From positions 186,001 to 250,000 of the forward strand of contig NZ_FOZS01000003.1 of the NCBI RefSeq assembly GCF_900116205.1: a stretch of 64,000 nucleotides of DNA, written 5' to 3'. The notes under the pieces are model-generated. The model had not been told where the DNA came from. It saw only the letters and a program-made list of their open reading frames with translations, and made no database searches. Within the stretch, counting starts at the first letter, position 1. The number at the start of each line of letters is the position of its first letter. Shown one piece after another: positions 54,719 to 63,614 of the stretch. The translations under genes and the position numbers were made by a program. Origin of the DNA: Halostagnicola kamekurae. GTDB taxonomy: Archaea > Halobacteriota > Halobacteria > Halobacteriales > Natrialbaceae.

Positions 54719-55783
54719 ATGAGATTCACGCCGGGCCCGACGACAGTCCCGCCGTCGGTCAGGGACGCGATGGCGAGCGAACAACCGAACCCAGATATCG
54801 AATCCGCGTTCGCCGATCGGTACGACGCGACCTGTCGCAAGCTCGCAGAAATCTACGGAACCGCGAACGACGTCGTCGTTCTCGGCGGGGAAGGGATCCT
54901 CGGCCTCGAGGCGGCGATCACCTCCCTGGTCGCTCCCGGGGACCGGGTGCTCTGCGTTTCGAACGGGCTCTACGGCGACGGCTTCGCGGAGTTCGTCGAT
55001 GCAGCCGACGGCGACGCGACGCTCGTTTCCGCGCCGTACGACGAGGCCTACGACGTAGCCGCCGTCGAAGAAGCGCTCGAGGACGCCGCTGAAGCCGGAG
55101 AGCCCTTCGAGGTCGCGACGATGGTTCACTGCGAGACGCCGACTGGAACGCTCAACGACCTCGAGCCGGTTCTCGACCTACTCTCGAAGCACGGCGTACT
55201 GAGCGTCGTCGACGCCGTCTCGTCGCTCGGGGGCACGCCGGTTCCGAGCGATCGCATCGACGTCTGTCTCGGGGCCTCCCAGAAGTGTTTCAGCGCGCCG
55301 CCGGGGCTGACGACGGCGGCGATCAGCGACCGCGCCTGGGACCGGATGGAATCGCGTGATCCCTCGTCGCTGTACACGAACTTCCTCCCCTGGCGGGACG
55401 TCTCCGACGGCTTTCCGTACACGCACCTGAGCGCGAACGTGGCCGCGCTCGAGACCGCGCTCGATCGGATCCTCGAGGAGGGCCTCGAACGCGTCTACGA
55501 GCGCCACGAGAGAGCCGCCGAACGGTGTCGCAAGCGAGGGGCCGAACTGGGGCTGTCGTGCTACGGCGATCCCGACCGACAGTCGCCGACCGTGACGGCG
55601 TTTCACCTGCCGGGGCAAGCGAAACGGATTCAACAGCGGGTTGCGGACGAATCTGACGTTGTTCTGTCGACCGGGCTCGGCGACCTCGCCGACGACATCC
55701 TTCGTCTCGGCCACATGGGCTACAACGCCGAGGTCGACAAAGTCGATCGAGCGATGGATGCGGTCGGAGCCGCCCTCGAGTAG
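54719..55783 (+). CDS. Class V aminotransferase (alanine-glyoxylate type)
   Basis: PLP-dependent aminotransferase of 354 residues. It begins MRFTPGPTTVPPSVRDAM, the standard start for alanine/serine-glyoxylate aminotransferases. VVLGGEGILGLEAAITSLV binds the cofactor phosphate, CETPTGTLNDLEPV precedes the Asp of VVDAVSSLGG that contacts the pyridine ring, and the PLP lysine is K in GASQKCFSAPPG. GLGDLADDILRLGHMGYNAEVD is the C-terminal family motif. Function as alanine-glyoxylate or serine-pyruvate aminotransferase is likely; the substrate pair is not resolved. It converges on the Old Yellow Enzyme gene. Confidence 0.92.
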   Translation: MRFTPGPTTVPPSVRDAMASEQPNPDIESAFADRYDATCRKLAEIYGTANDVVVLGGEGILGLEAAITSLVAPGDRVLCVSNGLYGDGFAEFVDAADGDATLVSAPYDEAYDVAAVEEALEDAAEAGEPFEVATMVHCETPTGTLNDLEPVLDLLSKHGVLSVVDAVSSLGGTPVPSDRIDVCLGASQKCFSAPPGLTTAAISDRAWDRMESRDPSSLYTNFLPWRDVSDGFPYTHLSANVAALETALDRILEEGLERVYERHERAAERCRKRGAELGLSCYGDPDRQSPTVTAFHLPGQAKRIQQRVADESDVVLSTGLGDLADDILRLGHMGYNAEVDKVDRAMDAVGAALE

Positions 55784-55815
55784 GCAAAATCCGGCAACTT
55801 GCGGTTCGAAGGCCG

Positions 55816-56925
55816 CTATTCGCTCGGCCCAGAAACGGCGCGTCGGTACTGCACCGGCCACTTCGAATCGGCGTCTTCGGCTCCGAGTTCCGCCGCCGCG
55901 TGCACGCCAAAGTACGGGTCGCGCAGGAACTCCCGACCCACCAGGACGAGATCAGCACGTTCGTTTCGAACCAGCGCGTCGGCCTGCTCGGGTTCGGTGA
56001 TGCCGCCGACCGCGCCGACGGCGATCTCATCGCCCCGCTCGGATTGGATCCGCTCGGCGAGCGGGACCTGGAAGTTCGGTCCGGCGGGAGCCTCCTGATC
56101 GGGGTGGATACCGCCCGAACTCACGTCGATCAGATCGACGCCGAGCGCGGCGAGGTCGCCCGCGAGTCGAACCGAGTCCTCGAGGTCCCACGACGGCCGG
56201 CCCTCGAGCCAATCGGTGCCGGAAATCCGAACGAACAGCGGTTTCTCGTCCGGCCAGACGGTATCGACCGCCCGAACGACCTCGCGAAGAAGTCGAGTCC
56301 GGTTCTCGAAGCTCCCGCCGTACTCGTCGTCGCGGCGGTTCGTCACCGGCGAGAGGAACTCGTGGAGTAGATAGCCGTGGGCCGCGTGGATCTCCGCGAT
56401 TTCGAACCCAGCCTCGAGCGAGCGCGCTGCGGCCTCGCGGTAGGCATCGATCACGCCTTCTATCGCCGCCGTGTCGGCTTTTCGCATCGCTGGCGGTTCA
56501 CCGCCGAAGTCGGGATAGGCGTCGGGGGAGGGCGACAGCGTTTCCCATCCGCCGTCTTCGGGGCGGATCGGACGGTTGCCCTCCCACGGACGGGACTTGC
56601 TGGCCTTGTGGCCAGCGTGCGCGAGCTGGATCCCCGGAATAGCCCCCTGTTCGCGGATAAATTCGGTCGTCGGAGCGAGCGCGTCGGCGTGCTCGTCGCT
56701 CCAGATACCCAGATCGTGCGGGGTAATTCGGCCCCGCGGTTCGACGGCCGTGGCTTCGGTCATGACGATTCCGGCCCCGCCGACGGCGCGGCTCCCGAGG
56801 TGAACGCGGTGCCACTCGGTCGCCAGCCCGTCTGGATCACAGGAGTATTGACACATCGGCGAGACGGCGATTCGGTTCGGCAGCTGATACCCATCCAGCG
56901 AGAGCGAGCTAAAGAGATCGGTCAT
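55816..56925 (-). CDS. NADH:flavin oxidoreductase, Old Yellow Enzyme (YqjM-like)
   Basis: FMN-dependent ene-reductase of 369 residues. The YqjM-class cysteine lies in PMCQYSC near residue 26, and GIQLAHAGHKASKSRPWEG contains the substrate-binding residues. AEIHAAHGYLLHEFLSPVTN is the family helix, and GAVGGITEPEQADALV with RADLVLVGREFLRDPYF forms the phosphate-binding end. These enzymes reduce activated C=C bonds. The gene is divergent from btpA (about 100 bases between starts). Confidence 0.94.
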   Translation of the reverse strand: MTDLFSSLSLDGYQLPNRIAVSPMCQYSCDPDGLATEWHRVHLGSRAVGGAGIVMTEATAVEPRGRITPHDLGIWSDEHADALAPTTEFIREQGAIPGIQLAHAGHKASKSRPWEGNRPIRPEDGGWETLSPSPDAYPDFGGEPPAMRKADTAAIEGVIDAYREAAARSLEAGFEIAEIHAAHGYLLHEFLSPVTNRRDDEYGGSFENRTRLLREVVRAVDTVWPDEKPLFVRISGTDWLEGRPSWDLEDSVRLAGDLAALGVDLIDVSSGGIHPDQEAPAGPNFQVPLAERIQSERGDEIAVGAVGGITEPEQADALVRNERADLVLVGREFLRDPYFGVHAAAELGAEDADSKWPVQYRRAVSGPSE

Positions 56926-57024
56926 CGATCCCGGCTACGGACCGCCGATGAAAAACCGTCCCGGAGGAGGATGTCCTTGCTGGCGGTGAGTGAGCTTTTT
57001 ACTCACGGACCCACCAGAGCCACC

Positions 57025-57840
57025 ATGGATTTTCTCGAGCGGTTCGACGCCGATCGACCGGTACTCGGAATGGTTCACCTTCCGGCGCTCCCCGGCTCGC
57101 CGGGATTCGACGGCGATCGGGGCGCGATTCGGTCTCGAGCGCTCGCAGACGCGACGGCGCTCGAGGCGGGCGGCGTCGACGGAATCGTCCTCGAGAACTT
57201 CGGCGACACGCCGTTCTACCCCGAGGACGTTCCCGACCACGTGATCGCGGAGATGACCGCTCAGACGGCCGCGGTGACGGCCACAGTCGACGTTCCCGTT
57301 GGCGTCAACGTGCTCAGAAACGACGCCGAAGCCGCGCTATCGATCGCCGCAGCGACGGGCGCGTCGTTCGTCCGCGTCAACGTCCACGTCGGTGCGGCCG
57401 CGACCGATCAGGGCATTCTCGAGGGGAACGCTCACGAAACCGTTCGACTTCGCGAGCGGATCGACGCCGACGTATCAATCCTCGCCGACGTCCACGTCAA
57501 ACACGCAACCCCCGTCAGAGAGGCGTCGATCGAACGGGTCGCACTCGAGACGGCAGAACGCGGGCTGGCGGACGGGGTCATCGTCTCCGGGGCCGGAACG
57601 GGAGCCGAAACGCGCCTCGAGGACGTCGAACGGGTCGCAGAGACACTCGGAGCGCTCGAGAGCCCCGTTCCGGTTCTCGTCGGGAGCGGCGTTACGGGCG
57701 AGACCGTCGGCGACTGTTTCGACGCTGGCGCGAGCGGCGTGATCGTCGGCACCGCGCTCAAAGAGGGGGAGGTGACGACGAACCCCGTCTCGAGGGACCG
57801 AGTCGAAGCGGTCGTCGAGGCGGCTCGAGACGGCGCATAA
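57025..57840 (+). CDS. btpA: BtpA/SgcQ family protein
   Basis: TIM-barrel protein of 271 residues from the ATG at 57025 (MDFLERFDADRPVLGMVHLP). The signature GMVHLPALPGSPGF is at the start, followed by GVDGIVLENFGDTPF, VPVGVNVLRNDAEAALSIA and RVNVHVGAAATDQG. SILADVHVKHATP and the phosphate-binding GSGVTGETV with GASGVIVGTALK complete the barrel. BtpA is tied to photosystem I stability in cyanobacteria, but archaeal members are thought to be phosphate-binding aldolase-like enzymes of unknown substrate, related to sugar phosphate metabolism (SgcQ). Confidence 0.9.
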   Translation: MDFLERFDADRPVLGMVHLPALPGSPGFDGDRGAIRSRALADATALEAGGVDGIVLENFGDTPFYPEDVPDHVIAEMTAQTAAVTATVDVPVGVNVLRNDAEAALSIAAATGASFVRVNVHVGAAATDQGILEGNAHETVRLRERIDADVSILADVHVKHATPVREASIERVALETAERGLADGVIVSGAGTGAETRLEDVERVAETLGALESPVPVLVGSGVTGETVGDCFDAGASGVIVGTALKEGEVTTNPVSRDRVEAVVEAARDGA

Positions 57841-57979
57841 ATTCGGATTTTCTTCTATAGGGCGTACCGGTCTCGGAACTCGTGAGTGCTATCCAGCCGT
57901 ACGAAATGATATATAGCCATATCTGAGACACATATAAACGGTTTATCACCAGTTTTCTGAATTTCCGAACGAACAACAC

Positions 57980-58669
57980 GTGACCTCAACTGTCCGTTCG
58001 TTCGACGCGGTAGCGTTCGATCATCGGCGGATCGACCTCGAGAACTACGACGACGTCTACATCGTCGGCGACGTGCACGGCTGTCTCGAGGATCTCGAGA
58101 CGTTGCTTTCGATCCTCGAGCTGGGCGAACGCGACCTCGCGATCTTCGTCGGCGATCTGGTGCGGAAAGGACCCGACAGTAAGGCAGTCCTCGAGCGGAT
58201 CGACGCGTCGTCGAAGTTACTGTCCGTCCGCGGGAACAACGAACAGAAACTACTCGACGGAGACAAGTCGCTCTCGGACTTCGGCGAGCGCGAGCGCCGG
58301 ATCATGGAATCGTTTCCGACGGCGATTTCCTGGGCGGACGGTCTCGTCGTTCACGGCGGCGTCGACCCGACCCGAGCGATTGGTGATCACTCCAGCGAGG
58401 ATGTCCTGACCATGAGAGCGCCCGACGGAGACGGGTACGACGGGCCATTTTGGTTCGAGGAGTATGACGGGCCGCCACGTATCTTCTTCGGACACACCGT
58501 TCTCAGCGAGCCATTCGAGAGCGAATCGGCGGTAGGCCTCGACACCGGCTGTGTCTACGGCGGCAGCCTGACGGCGTACGACATCGGTCGGGACCGATTC
58601 GTCACCGTCGAATCGGCGGGACACGTGAACCGATCCGACGACAAAATCGTTGCGACCGACTGCCAATGA
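57980..58669 (+). CDS. PPP-superfamily metallophosphoesterase (ApaH/PrpE-like)
   Basis: Phosphatase of 229 residues from a GTG at 57980, with a TATA-like CATATATAAACG upstream. Metal motifs are GDVHG at 30-34, GDLVRKGPDS at 58-67 and RGNNE at 84-88, where the usual GNHE/GNHD histidine is asparagine. LVVHGGVDPTRAI and FFGHTVLSEPF carry the later histidines. Relatives cleave phosphoproteins or dinucleoside polyphosphates. Its stop overlaps the start of the polyphosphate-kinase gene (ATGA), so a role in polyphosphate or nucleotide phosphate turnover is plausible. This is inference from context. Confidence 0.88.
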   Translation: MTSTVRSFDAVAFDHRRIDLENYDDVYIVGDVHGCLEDLETLLSILELGERDLAIFVGDLVRKGPDSKAVLERIDASSKLLSVRGNNEQKLLDGDKSLSDFGERERRIMESFPTAISWADGLVVHGGVDPTRAIGDHSSEDVLTMRAPDGDGYDGPFWFEEYDGPPRIFFGHTVLSEPFESESAVGLDTGCVYGGSLTAYDIGRDRFVTVESAGHVNRSDDKIVATDCQ

Positions 58670-61263
58670 CCGACGATTCCGAGACTGATGCGGGAGCGAC
58701 CGACAGCGTGGAGACGGATCAAAGCAGCTTCGGTGACTCGAGTTTGGCGGAAGACGGCGAGAACGATCCACCGCTACGTGACGAATCGGAAGAAAGCGGC
58801 GAATCCGAGGAGTTCGTATCGAGCGACGAATCGGTTGGATTCGCCGAACGTGACGGGACTGCAGGAAAGGGACCGGCGGAAAATGGAGACGGGGAGAACG
58901 ACCCCGAGAGAGACGGTCGCGAGGAAGACAGGTCCGAAGAAGACGGGTTAGCCACACCCAACGCCCAGTCCTCAGCCGATGGCTCATCACCGACCGATTC
59001 TCCATCATCTGTTGATGTCCCGTCATCGGATACCCAACTCTCGCTGGGTGACGGTCCACAGTCGGTCGACACGTCGTCATCGGTCGAGTTCCGTTCGATG
59101 GTATCCCGAGATCGCGATGGTCCCGACGATGCAACAACGTTACAGCAGCCGGACCCGAGCGGGTCGAACGAGGCCGAACCGGCGATAGACCTTTCGCAGC
59201 CGACTTACTACCTTAACCGCGAACTGAGCGAACTCGCGTTTCAGCGTCGTGTGCTCGAGGAGGCACTCGACGACGACAATCCCCTGCTGGAGCGGACGAA
59301 GTTTCTCGCGATACTCACGACGAATATGGACGAGTTCTTCCGGAAACGCGTCGGTGGACTCAAACAGCAGATCGCGGCCGGGATCGAAGAGGAGACGCCC
59401 GACGGGCGAACACCCATAGAGCAGTGGGAAGACGTTCTCGAAACCGCAGGGCCGATATTCGAACGGCAGAGTCGCTGTTACCGCGAGGAGATCCGCCCGG
59501 CGCTGTCGGCGGCCGGCGTTCGAATCGTCGAGTACGACGCGCTCGAGCCGACAGAACGCGAGACCATCCGGCAGTACTTTGAGAGTTCGGTTTTGCCGAC
59601 TCTGACGCCGCTGACGTTCGATCCGGCTCACCCGTTCCCGTTCATCTCGAATCAAAGCCTCTCGCTGGCTATTCTCACCCGCGAACGCCCCGGCGAGGAC
59701 CCGACGTTCTCCCGGGTGAAGATCCCGCGGAACCAGGTCAGGTTGATCCCTCTCGACGACGGCGACGACGATCGGTACGTCCTCCTCGAGGACGTCGTTC
59801 GCGCAAATTTGGACCTCCTCTTTCCCGACGTGGACGTGATCGAGACGACCCTCTTTCGCGTGACGCGAAACGCCGAGGTCGGCCGCAACGAGGCGGTCGC
59901 GGAGGATCTAATCGAGATGATAGAGGAGGTCCTCGAGGAACGGCGGTTCGCCACGGCGGTTCGCCTCGAGATCGAACGCGACGCGCCCGACGAAATCCTC
60001 GAGATCCTGACTCGCGAACTCGATCTCGACGATCGGGAGGTGTTCGAACTCGGGGGACCGCTAGACTATCGGGATTTCGCGGAACTGACGGATCTCGATC
60101 GAGACGACCTCACGGTCCCGGAGTGGACGCCCCAGCCACACCCGCGACTACACGAGTGCGATGACGGCGGGAACGTCTTCGACACGATTCGGGATCGCGA
60201 CGTGCTCGTTCATCACCCCTACCATTCGTTCGAGGGCACCGTCCAGCGCTTTCTCGACGAGGCGGCGAACGATCCGGACGTGCTCGCGATCAAGGCGGCG
60301 ATCTACCGGACCGCAAGCGACTCGCAGGTGATCGAAAGCCTCCTCGAGGCCGCACGGAACGGCAAGCAAGTCGCGGTGATGGTGGAGCTCAAGGCCAGGT
60401 TCGACGAGAAGAACAACCTCGAGTGGGCGAAGAAACTCGAGGAGGAGGGTATCCACGTCGCGTACGGAACGATGGGGTACAAGACCCACACGAAAACGTC
60501 GCTCGTAGTTCGCGAGGAGTCCGATAGCGTTCGGCTCTACTCTCACATCGGAACCGGGAACTATCACTCGGAAACCGCAAAGCAATACGAGGACCTCGGC
60601 CTGTTCACCGCCGACCGGGACGTCGGGCAGGACCTCGTGAAACTCTTCAACTACTTTACCGGCCACTCGATGCCGCGGGAGTACCGAAAACTGCTCGTCG
60701 CGCCCGGAAACATGCGCGATCGGTTCAGGAGTCTCATCCGGGCCGAGGCCCGCCGAGCGCGGGACGGGGACGACGCTCGGATCGTCGCCAAGATGAATCG
60801 CTTGGAGGATCCGGAACTCGTCCGGGAACTCTACAGGGCGTCGATGGCTGGGGTCGACATCGATCTCATCGTCCGTGATATCTGCCGCCTTCGACCGGGG
60901 TTGGCCGACGTCAGCGAGACGATCGACGTTCACAGTATCGTCGGCCGCTTTCTCGAGCACTCCCGAATCTTCTACTTCCAGTCGGCCGAGGAAACGCAGT
61001 ACTACATCGGCTCTGCGGACTGGATGGCACGCAATCTCGATACCCGAGTCGAGGCGGTCGTACCGATCGACGATCCGGGACTCCAGTCGACGCTCGAATC
61101 GGTGCTCGAGACGCTCCTGACGGACGACCAGAACCGGTGGGTGATGCAAACGGATGGAACCTACCGACGCGCCGAGACCGCTTCCGACAGCACCGGCCAC
61201 GACGTTCACGAGACGTTCATGCGCAAAGCACAGGGCAAAACCCACCGTGATGATCTTCCATGA
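58666..61263 (+). CDS. ppk1: Polyphosphate kinase 1
   Basis: Makes polyphosphate from ATP, reversibly; 865 residues. Residues 1-175 form an acidic Ser/Asp/Glu-rich extension not found in bacterial PPK1. The true core begins YYLNRELSELAFQRRVLEEA with FLAILTTNMDEFFRKRVGGL. The phosphate-handling domains include VLVHHPYHSFEGTVQRFLDE, VAVMVELKARFDEKNNLEWA and the likely phospho-accepting histidine H627 in HIGTGNYHSETAKQYEDLG. Basic residues of HSMPREYRKLLVAPG and AGVDIDLIVRDICRLRPG follow. It is co-translated with the upstream phosphatase. Alternative starts inside the extension are possible. Confidence 0.94.
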   Translation: MTDDSETDAGATDSVETDQSSFGDSSLAEDGENDPPLRDESEESGESEEFVSSDESVGFAERDGTAGKGPAENGDGENDPERDGREEDRSEEDGLATPNAQSSADGSSPTDSPSSVDVPSSDTQLSLGDGPQSVDTSSSVEFRSMVSRDRDGPDDATTLQQPDPSGSNEAEPAIDLSQPTYYLNRELSELAFQRRVLEEALDDDNPLLERTKFLAILTTNMDEFFRKRVGGLKQQIAAGIEEETPDGRTPIEQWEDVLETAGPIFERQSRCYREEIRPALSAAGVRIVEYDALEPTERETIRQYFESSVLPTLTPLTFDPAHPFPFISNQSLSLAILTRERPGEDPTFSRVKIPRNQVRLIPLDDGDDDRYVLLEDVVRANLDLLFPDVDVIETTLFRVTRNAEVGRNEAVAEDLIEMIEEVLEERRFATAVRLEIERDAPDEILEILTRELDLDDREVFELGGPLDYRDFAELTDLDRDDLTVPEWTPQPHPRLHECDDGGNVFDTIRDRDVLVHHPYHSFEGTVQRFLDEAANDPDVLAIKAAIYRTASDSQVIESLLEAARNGKQVAVMVELKARFDEKNNLEWAKKLEEEGIHVAYGTMGYKTHTKTSLVVREESDSVRLYSHIGTGNYHSETAKQYEDLGLFTADRDVGQDLVKLFNYFTGHSMPREYRKLLVAPGNMRDRFRSLIRAEARRARDGDDARIVAKMNRLEDPELVRELYRASMAGVDIDLIVRDICRLRPGLADVSETIDVHSIVGRFLEHSRIFYFQSAEETQYYIGSADWMARNLDTRVEAVVPIDDPGLQSTLESVLETLLTDDQNRWVMQTDGTYRRAETASDSTGHDVHETFMRKAQGKTHRDDLP

Positions 61264-61330
61264 CGATCATGCCGCCGGAGAACGTCGAACTCTCGAGTAC
61301 ATACTCGACTAACGGATCCGTCGATTTGCC

Positions 61331-62293
61331 CTACGACTCGAGCAGCCCGCCGCTTTCGTCGGGATCCGGCTGATACCCCTCGCCGACGGCGATCTCGAGC
61401 GCCGTGGGTTCGACGTCGAGTTCCAGGCGTTCGGTTTCGAGCATCTCCCCGTCCAGGCTGTACTCGATCGCGTGTTCCCGGTGTTCGATCGTCAGCGACG
61501 GCGTCCGCCGGCGAACGATGTGGGTGCTGTCGCGATCGAATAGCCCCTCGAGGAACGCGCCGCCGAGCAGATCGGAGATCGCCGCGTCCTCGACGATCGT
61601 GACTTCGAACAGCCCGTCCTCTACGTCGGCCTGGGCCGTTCGAGAACTGGTGAACCGTCGACAGTTACCGACGAGGACGAAAAGCGCCTCTCCCTCCCAC
61701 GCGCGCTTTTGCTCGCCGTCGGATCCGTCGACCGTCTCGACTCGGAGCGGCAGCGAGTCGAACTCCCGGGCCGACTCGAGCGTGTTCTTGACGTACGCGA
61801 GCACGCCCAGCGTGCGTTTGTTCTCGGAGGAGGTATCGCGACTCGCCTCGGCCGTCACGCCGCCGACGCAGGAGTTGACGAAGGCGCAGTCGTTGGCGAT
61901 CCCGAGATCGATCGTCCGGAGGCGGCCCTGGTCGATCACTTCGAAGGCGTGTTCGATCCCTTCGATGCCGACGTTCGTCGCGAAGTTGTTGCCCGTCCCC
62001 GCGGGGACGACGCCGACGGTCGTCGACTCGAGCTCACCGGCGTCGACGACGCCGTTGACGACTCCGTTGACGGTTCCGTCGCCACCCGCCGCCGCCACCA
62101 GGTCGGCGCTCGAGGCCGCCTGACGGGCGAACCGCGTCGCATCCCCGGCTTCCGACGTCGTCCGGACCTCGAATCCGTAGTCGCTCGCCAGCGCGTCGAC
62201 CGTATCGACGTGGTCCTGACTGCCGCTGACGGGGTTGAGTACGAGAACGCGCTCGCTTTCCTGTCGTTCGGCGGCGGGGCGATCCGATTGCAT
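61331..62293 (-). CDS. Diacylglycerol/lipid kinase family protein (YegS/DagK-like)
   Basis: Lipid kinase of 320 residues from the ATG at 62293 (MQSDRPAAERQESERVLVLN). The catalytic domain has the phosphate-binding LVLNPVSGS at the start and the ATP-site GGDGTVNGVVNGV near residue 75. VGVVPAGTGNNFATNVGIEG and the strand WEGEALFVLVGNCRRFTSSR lie in the C-terminal beta domain. DGEMLETERLELDVEP also matches the family. The substrate may be an archaeal diether lipid or sphingoid-like alcohol; not assignable. Divergent from the PHP-domain gene across 53 bases. Confidence 0.9.
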   Translation of the reverse strand: MQSDRPAAERQESERVLVLNPVSGSQDHVDTVDALASDYGFEVRTTSEAGDATRFARQAASSADLVAAAGGDGTVNGVVNGVVDAGELESTTVGVVPAGTGNNFATNVGIEGIEHAFEVIDQGRLRTIDLGIANDCAFVNSCVGGVTAEASRDTSSENKRTLGVLAYVKNTLESAREFDSLPLRVETVDGSDGEQKRAWEGEALFVLVGNCRRFTSSRTAQADVEDGLFEVTIVEDAAISDLLGGAFLEGLFDRDSTHIVRRRTPSLTIEHREHAIEYSLDGEMLETERLELDVEPTALEIAVGEGYQPDPDESGGLLES

Positions 62294-62346
62294 ACTCTCG
62301 GCACACCGGCCAAGCAAAAAAGAGTCTGGCCGGCGTATGCACTCGC

Positions 62347-63060
62347 GTGTACACCGTCGATCTCCACTCGCACACCCGATTCTTTCACGATCGTCGCACA
62401 CTCGGGGACCTGTTCGACCCGTTCGGCGCGCGAATTCTCGCGAAGCTGGCCCAACGGCGCGGCCTCGACGGGCTGGCGACGACCAACCACGATTACTACA
62501 CGCCGCTCGAGCCGTCCGCGGAGGTCGAACTCCTGCCCGGAATCGAGATCACGACCGATCGCGGTCACGTCCTCGTGGTTGGTCCCGACCCCCCGTCGGA
62601 AACGAAACCGGGGGAGCTGACGCCGGCGGAGGCGGTCGAGCTGGCTCACGAGCGCGACTGCGCCGCGATCGTCGCACACCCGTTTCGAAACAGTACGATC
62701 CGCGAACTCGAGGACCTCCCGTTCGACGCCATCGAGGTCAACGGCAAACACCCCCGTTCCCGACCGCTCGTCGAGGAGCTGGCGGCCGACCGCGACCTCC
62801 CGCTGGTCGGCGGCAGCGACGCCCACTACCCCTTCGAAGTCGGACGGGCGTACACCGTGGTCGAGGCGGATCGACTTACGCCCGAGTCAGTCGTCGATGC
62901 GATCCGCGACGGCCGGGTAAGCGCACGCGTCTCTCACTCACGGCTCGACCGACTCCTGCGTCGGGCCTACAGGGCGATACACCGCCGAAAGCAGGTGATA
63001 GATCCGATTACGGATCCGACGCCGGGCGTCGGATCCCCGCCGGGCGAGCGAGAGTCGTGA
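62347..63060 (+). CDS. PHP-domain metal-dependent hydrolase
   Basis: PHP-fold phosphoesterase of 237 residues from a GTG at 62347. The metal ligands are visible in DLHSHT near the start, TTNHDYY, LLPGIEITT, VAHPFR and GSDAHYP. The last 40 residues are basic (RLLRRAYRAIHRRK) and differ from the core. Relatives hydrolyse phosphate esters such as histidinol phosphate or nucleotide 3',5'-bisphosphates; the exact reaction is unknown. It converges on the uspA-like gene. Confidence 0.9.
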   Translation: MYTVDLHSHTRFFHDRRTLGDLFDPFGARILAKLAQRRGLDGLATTNHDYYTPLEPSAEVELLPGIEITTDRGHVLVVGPDPPSETKPGELTPAEAVELAHERDCAAIVAHPFRNSTIRELEDLPFDAIEVNGKHPRSRPLVEELAADRDLPLVGGSDAHYPFEVGRAYTVVEADRLTPESVVDAIRDGRVSARVSHSRLDRLLRRAYRAIHRRKQVIDPITDPTPGVGSPPGERES

Positions 63061-63122
63061 GGGTTCGCTACTCGAGCCGCGATGCCGACGGGTGACTCGA
63101 GTCGAGCGGAGGCCGACGGCGC

Positions 63123-63614
63123 TTACTCTTGGTCCCGTACGAACGTCACCGGACAGGACGCGTTGAACATCACGGACTGGACTGCACTGCCGAAGAGCGC
63201 CTTGCCCGCGGGGGATCGGCTGCGACCGCCGATTATCACCCTGTCGGCGTCGACACTCTCGGCGATGTCGACGACGCCCTCTCCGCTCGTCCCCGGCGCG
63301 GCGCGGATGTCGACGTCGATCGACGCCGCTTCGAGACGATCGGTAATCGTTCTGACGACCGACATTCTGCCTGCCAACTCGTCGGGATCGACGTGATCGC
63401 TATCCGTACCGACGACCTGTTTGATGGTTTCGTTGTGCGAATCCTTATCGAAGATGTACGCGATGGTGACCTCGAACGCCATCGACTCGCTGAGATCGGT
63501 CACGGCATCCACGAGCGCTTCGACGCGGCTGTCATCGGAAGCCCGTACCCCGAGCACGACGCTGTCGATACTGATATCCTCCGTTTCAGCTAGATTGGAT
63601 GAATCTCCGTTCAT
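63123..63614 (-). CDS. UspA-family universal stress protein
   Basis: Protein of 163 residues from the ATG at 63614 (MNGDSSNLAETEDISIDSVV). It has a short hydrophilic leader, then the UspA fold, VTIAYIFDKDSH and the C-terminal ATP signature GGRSRSPAGKALFGSAVQSVMF. Compared with the first UspA it has a longer N-terminus and ends FVRDQE. The signature predicts ATP binding. It may respond to stress or bind nucleotide in an unknown role. Confidence 0.87.
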   Translation of the reverse strand: MNGDSSNLAETEDISIDSVVLGVRASDDSRVEALVDAVTDLSESMAFEVTIAYIFDKDSHNETIKQVVGTDSDHVDPDELAGRMSVVRTITDRLEAASIDVDIRAAPGTSGEGVVDIAESVDADRVIIGGRSRSPAGKALFGSAVQSVMFNASCPVTFVRDQE

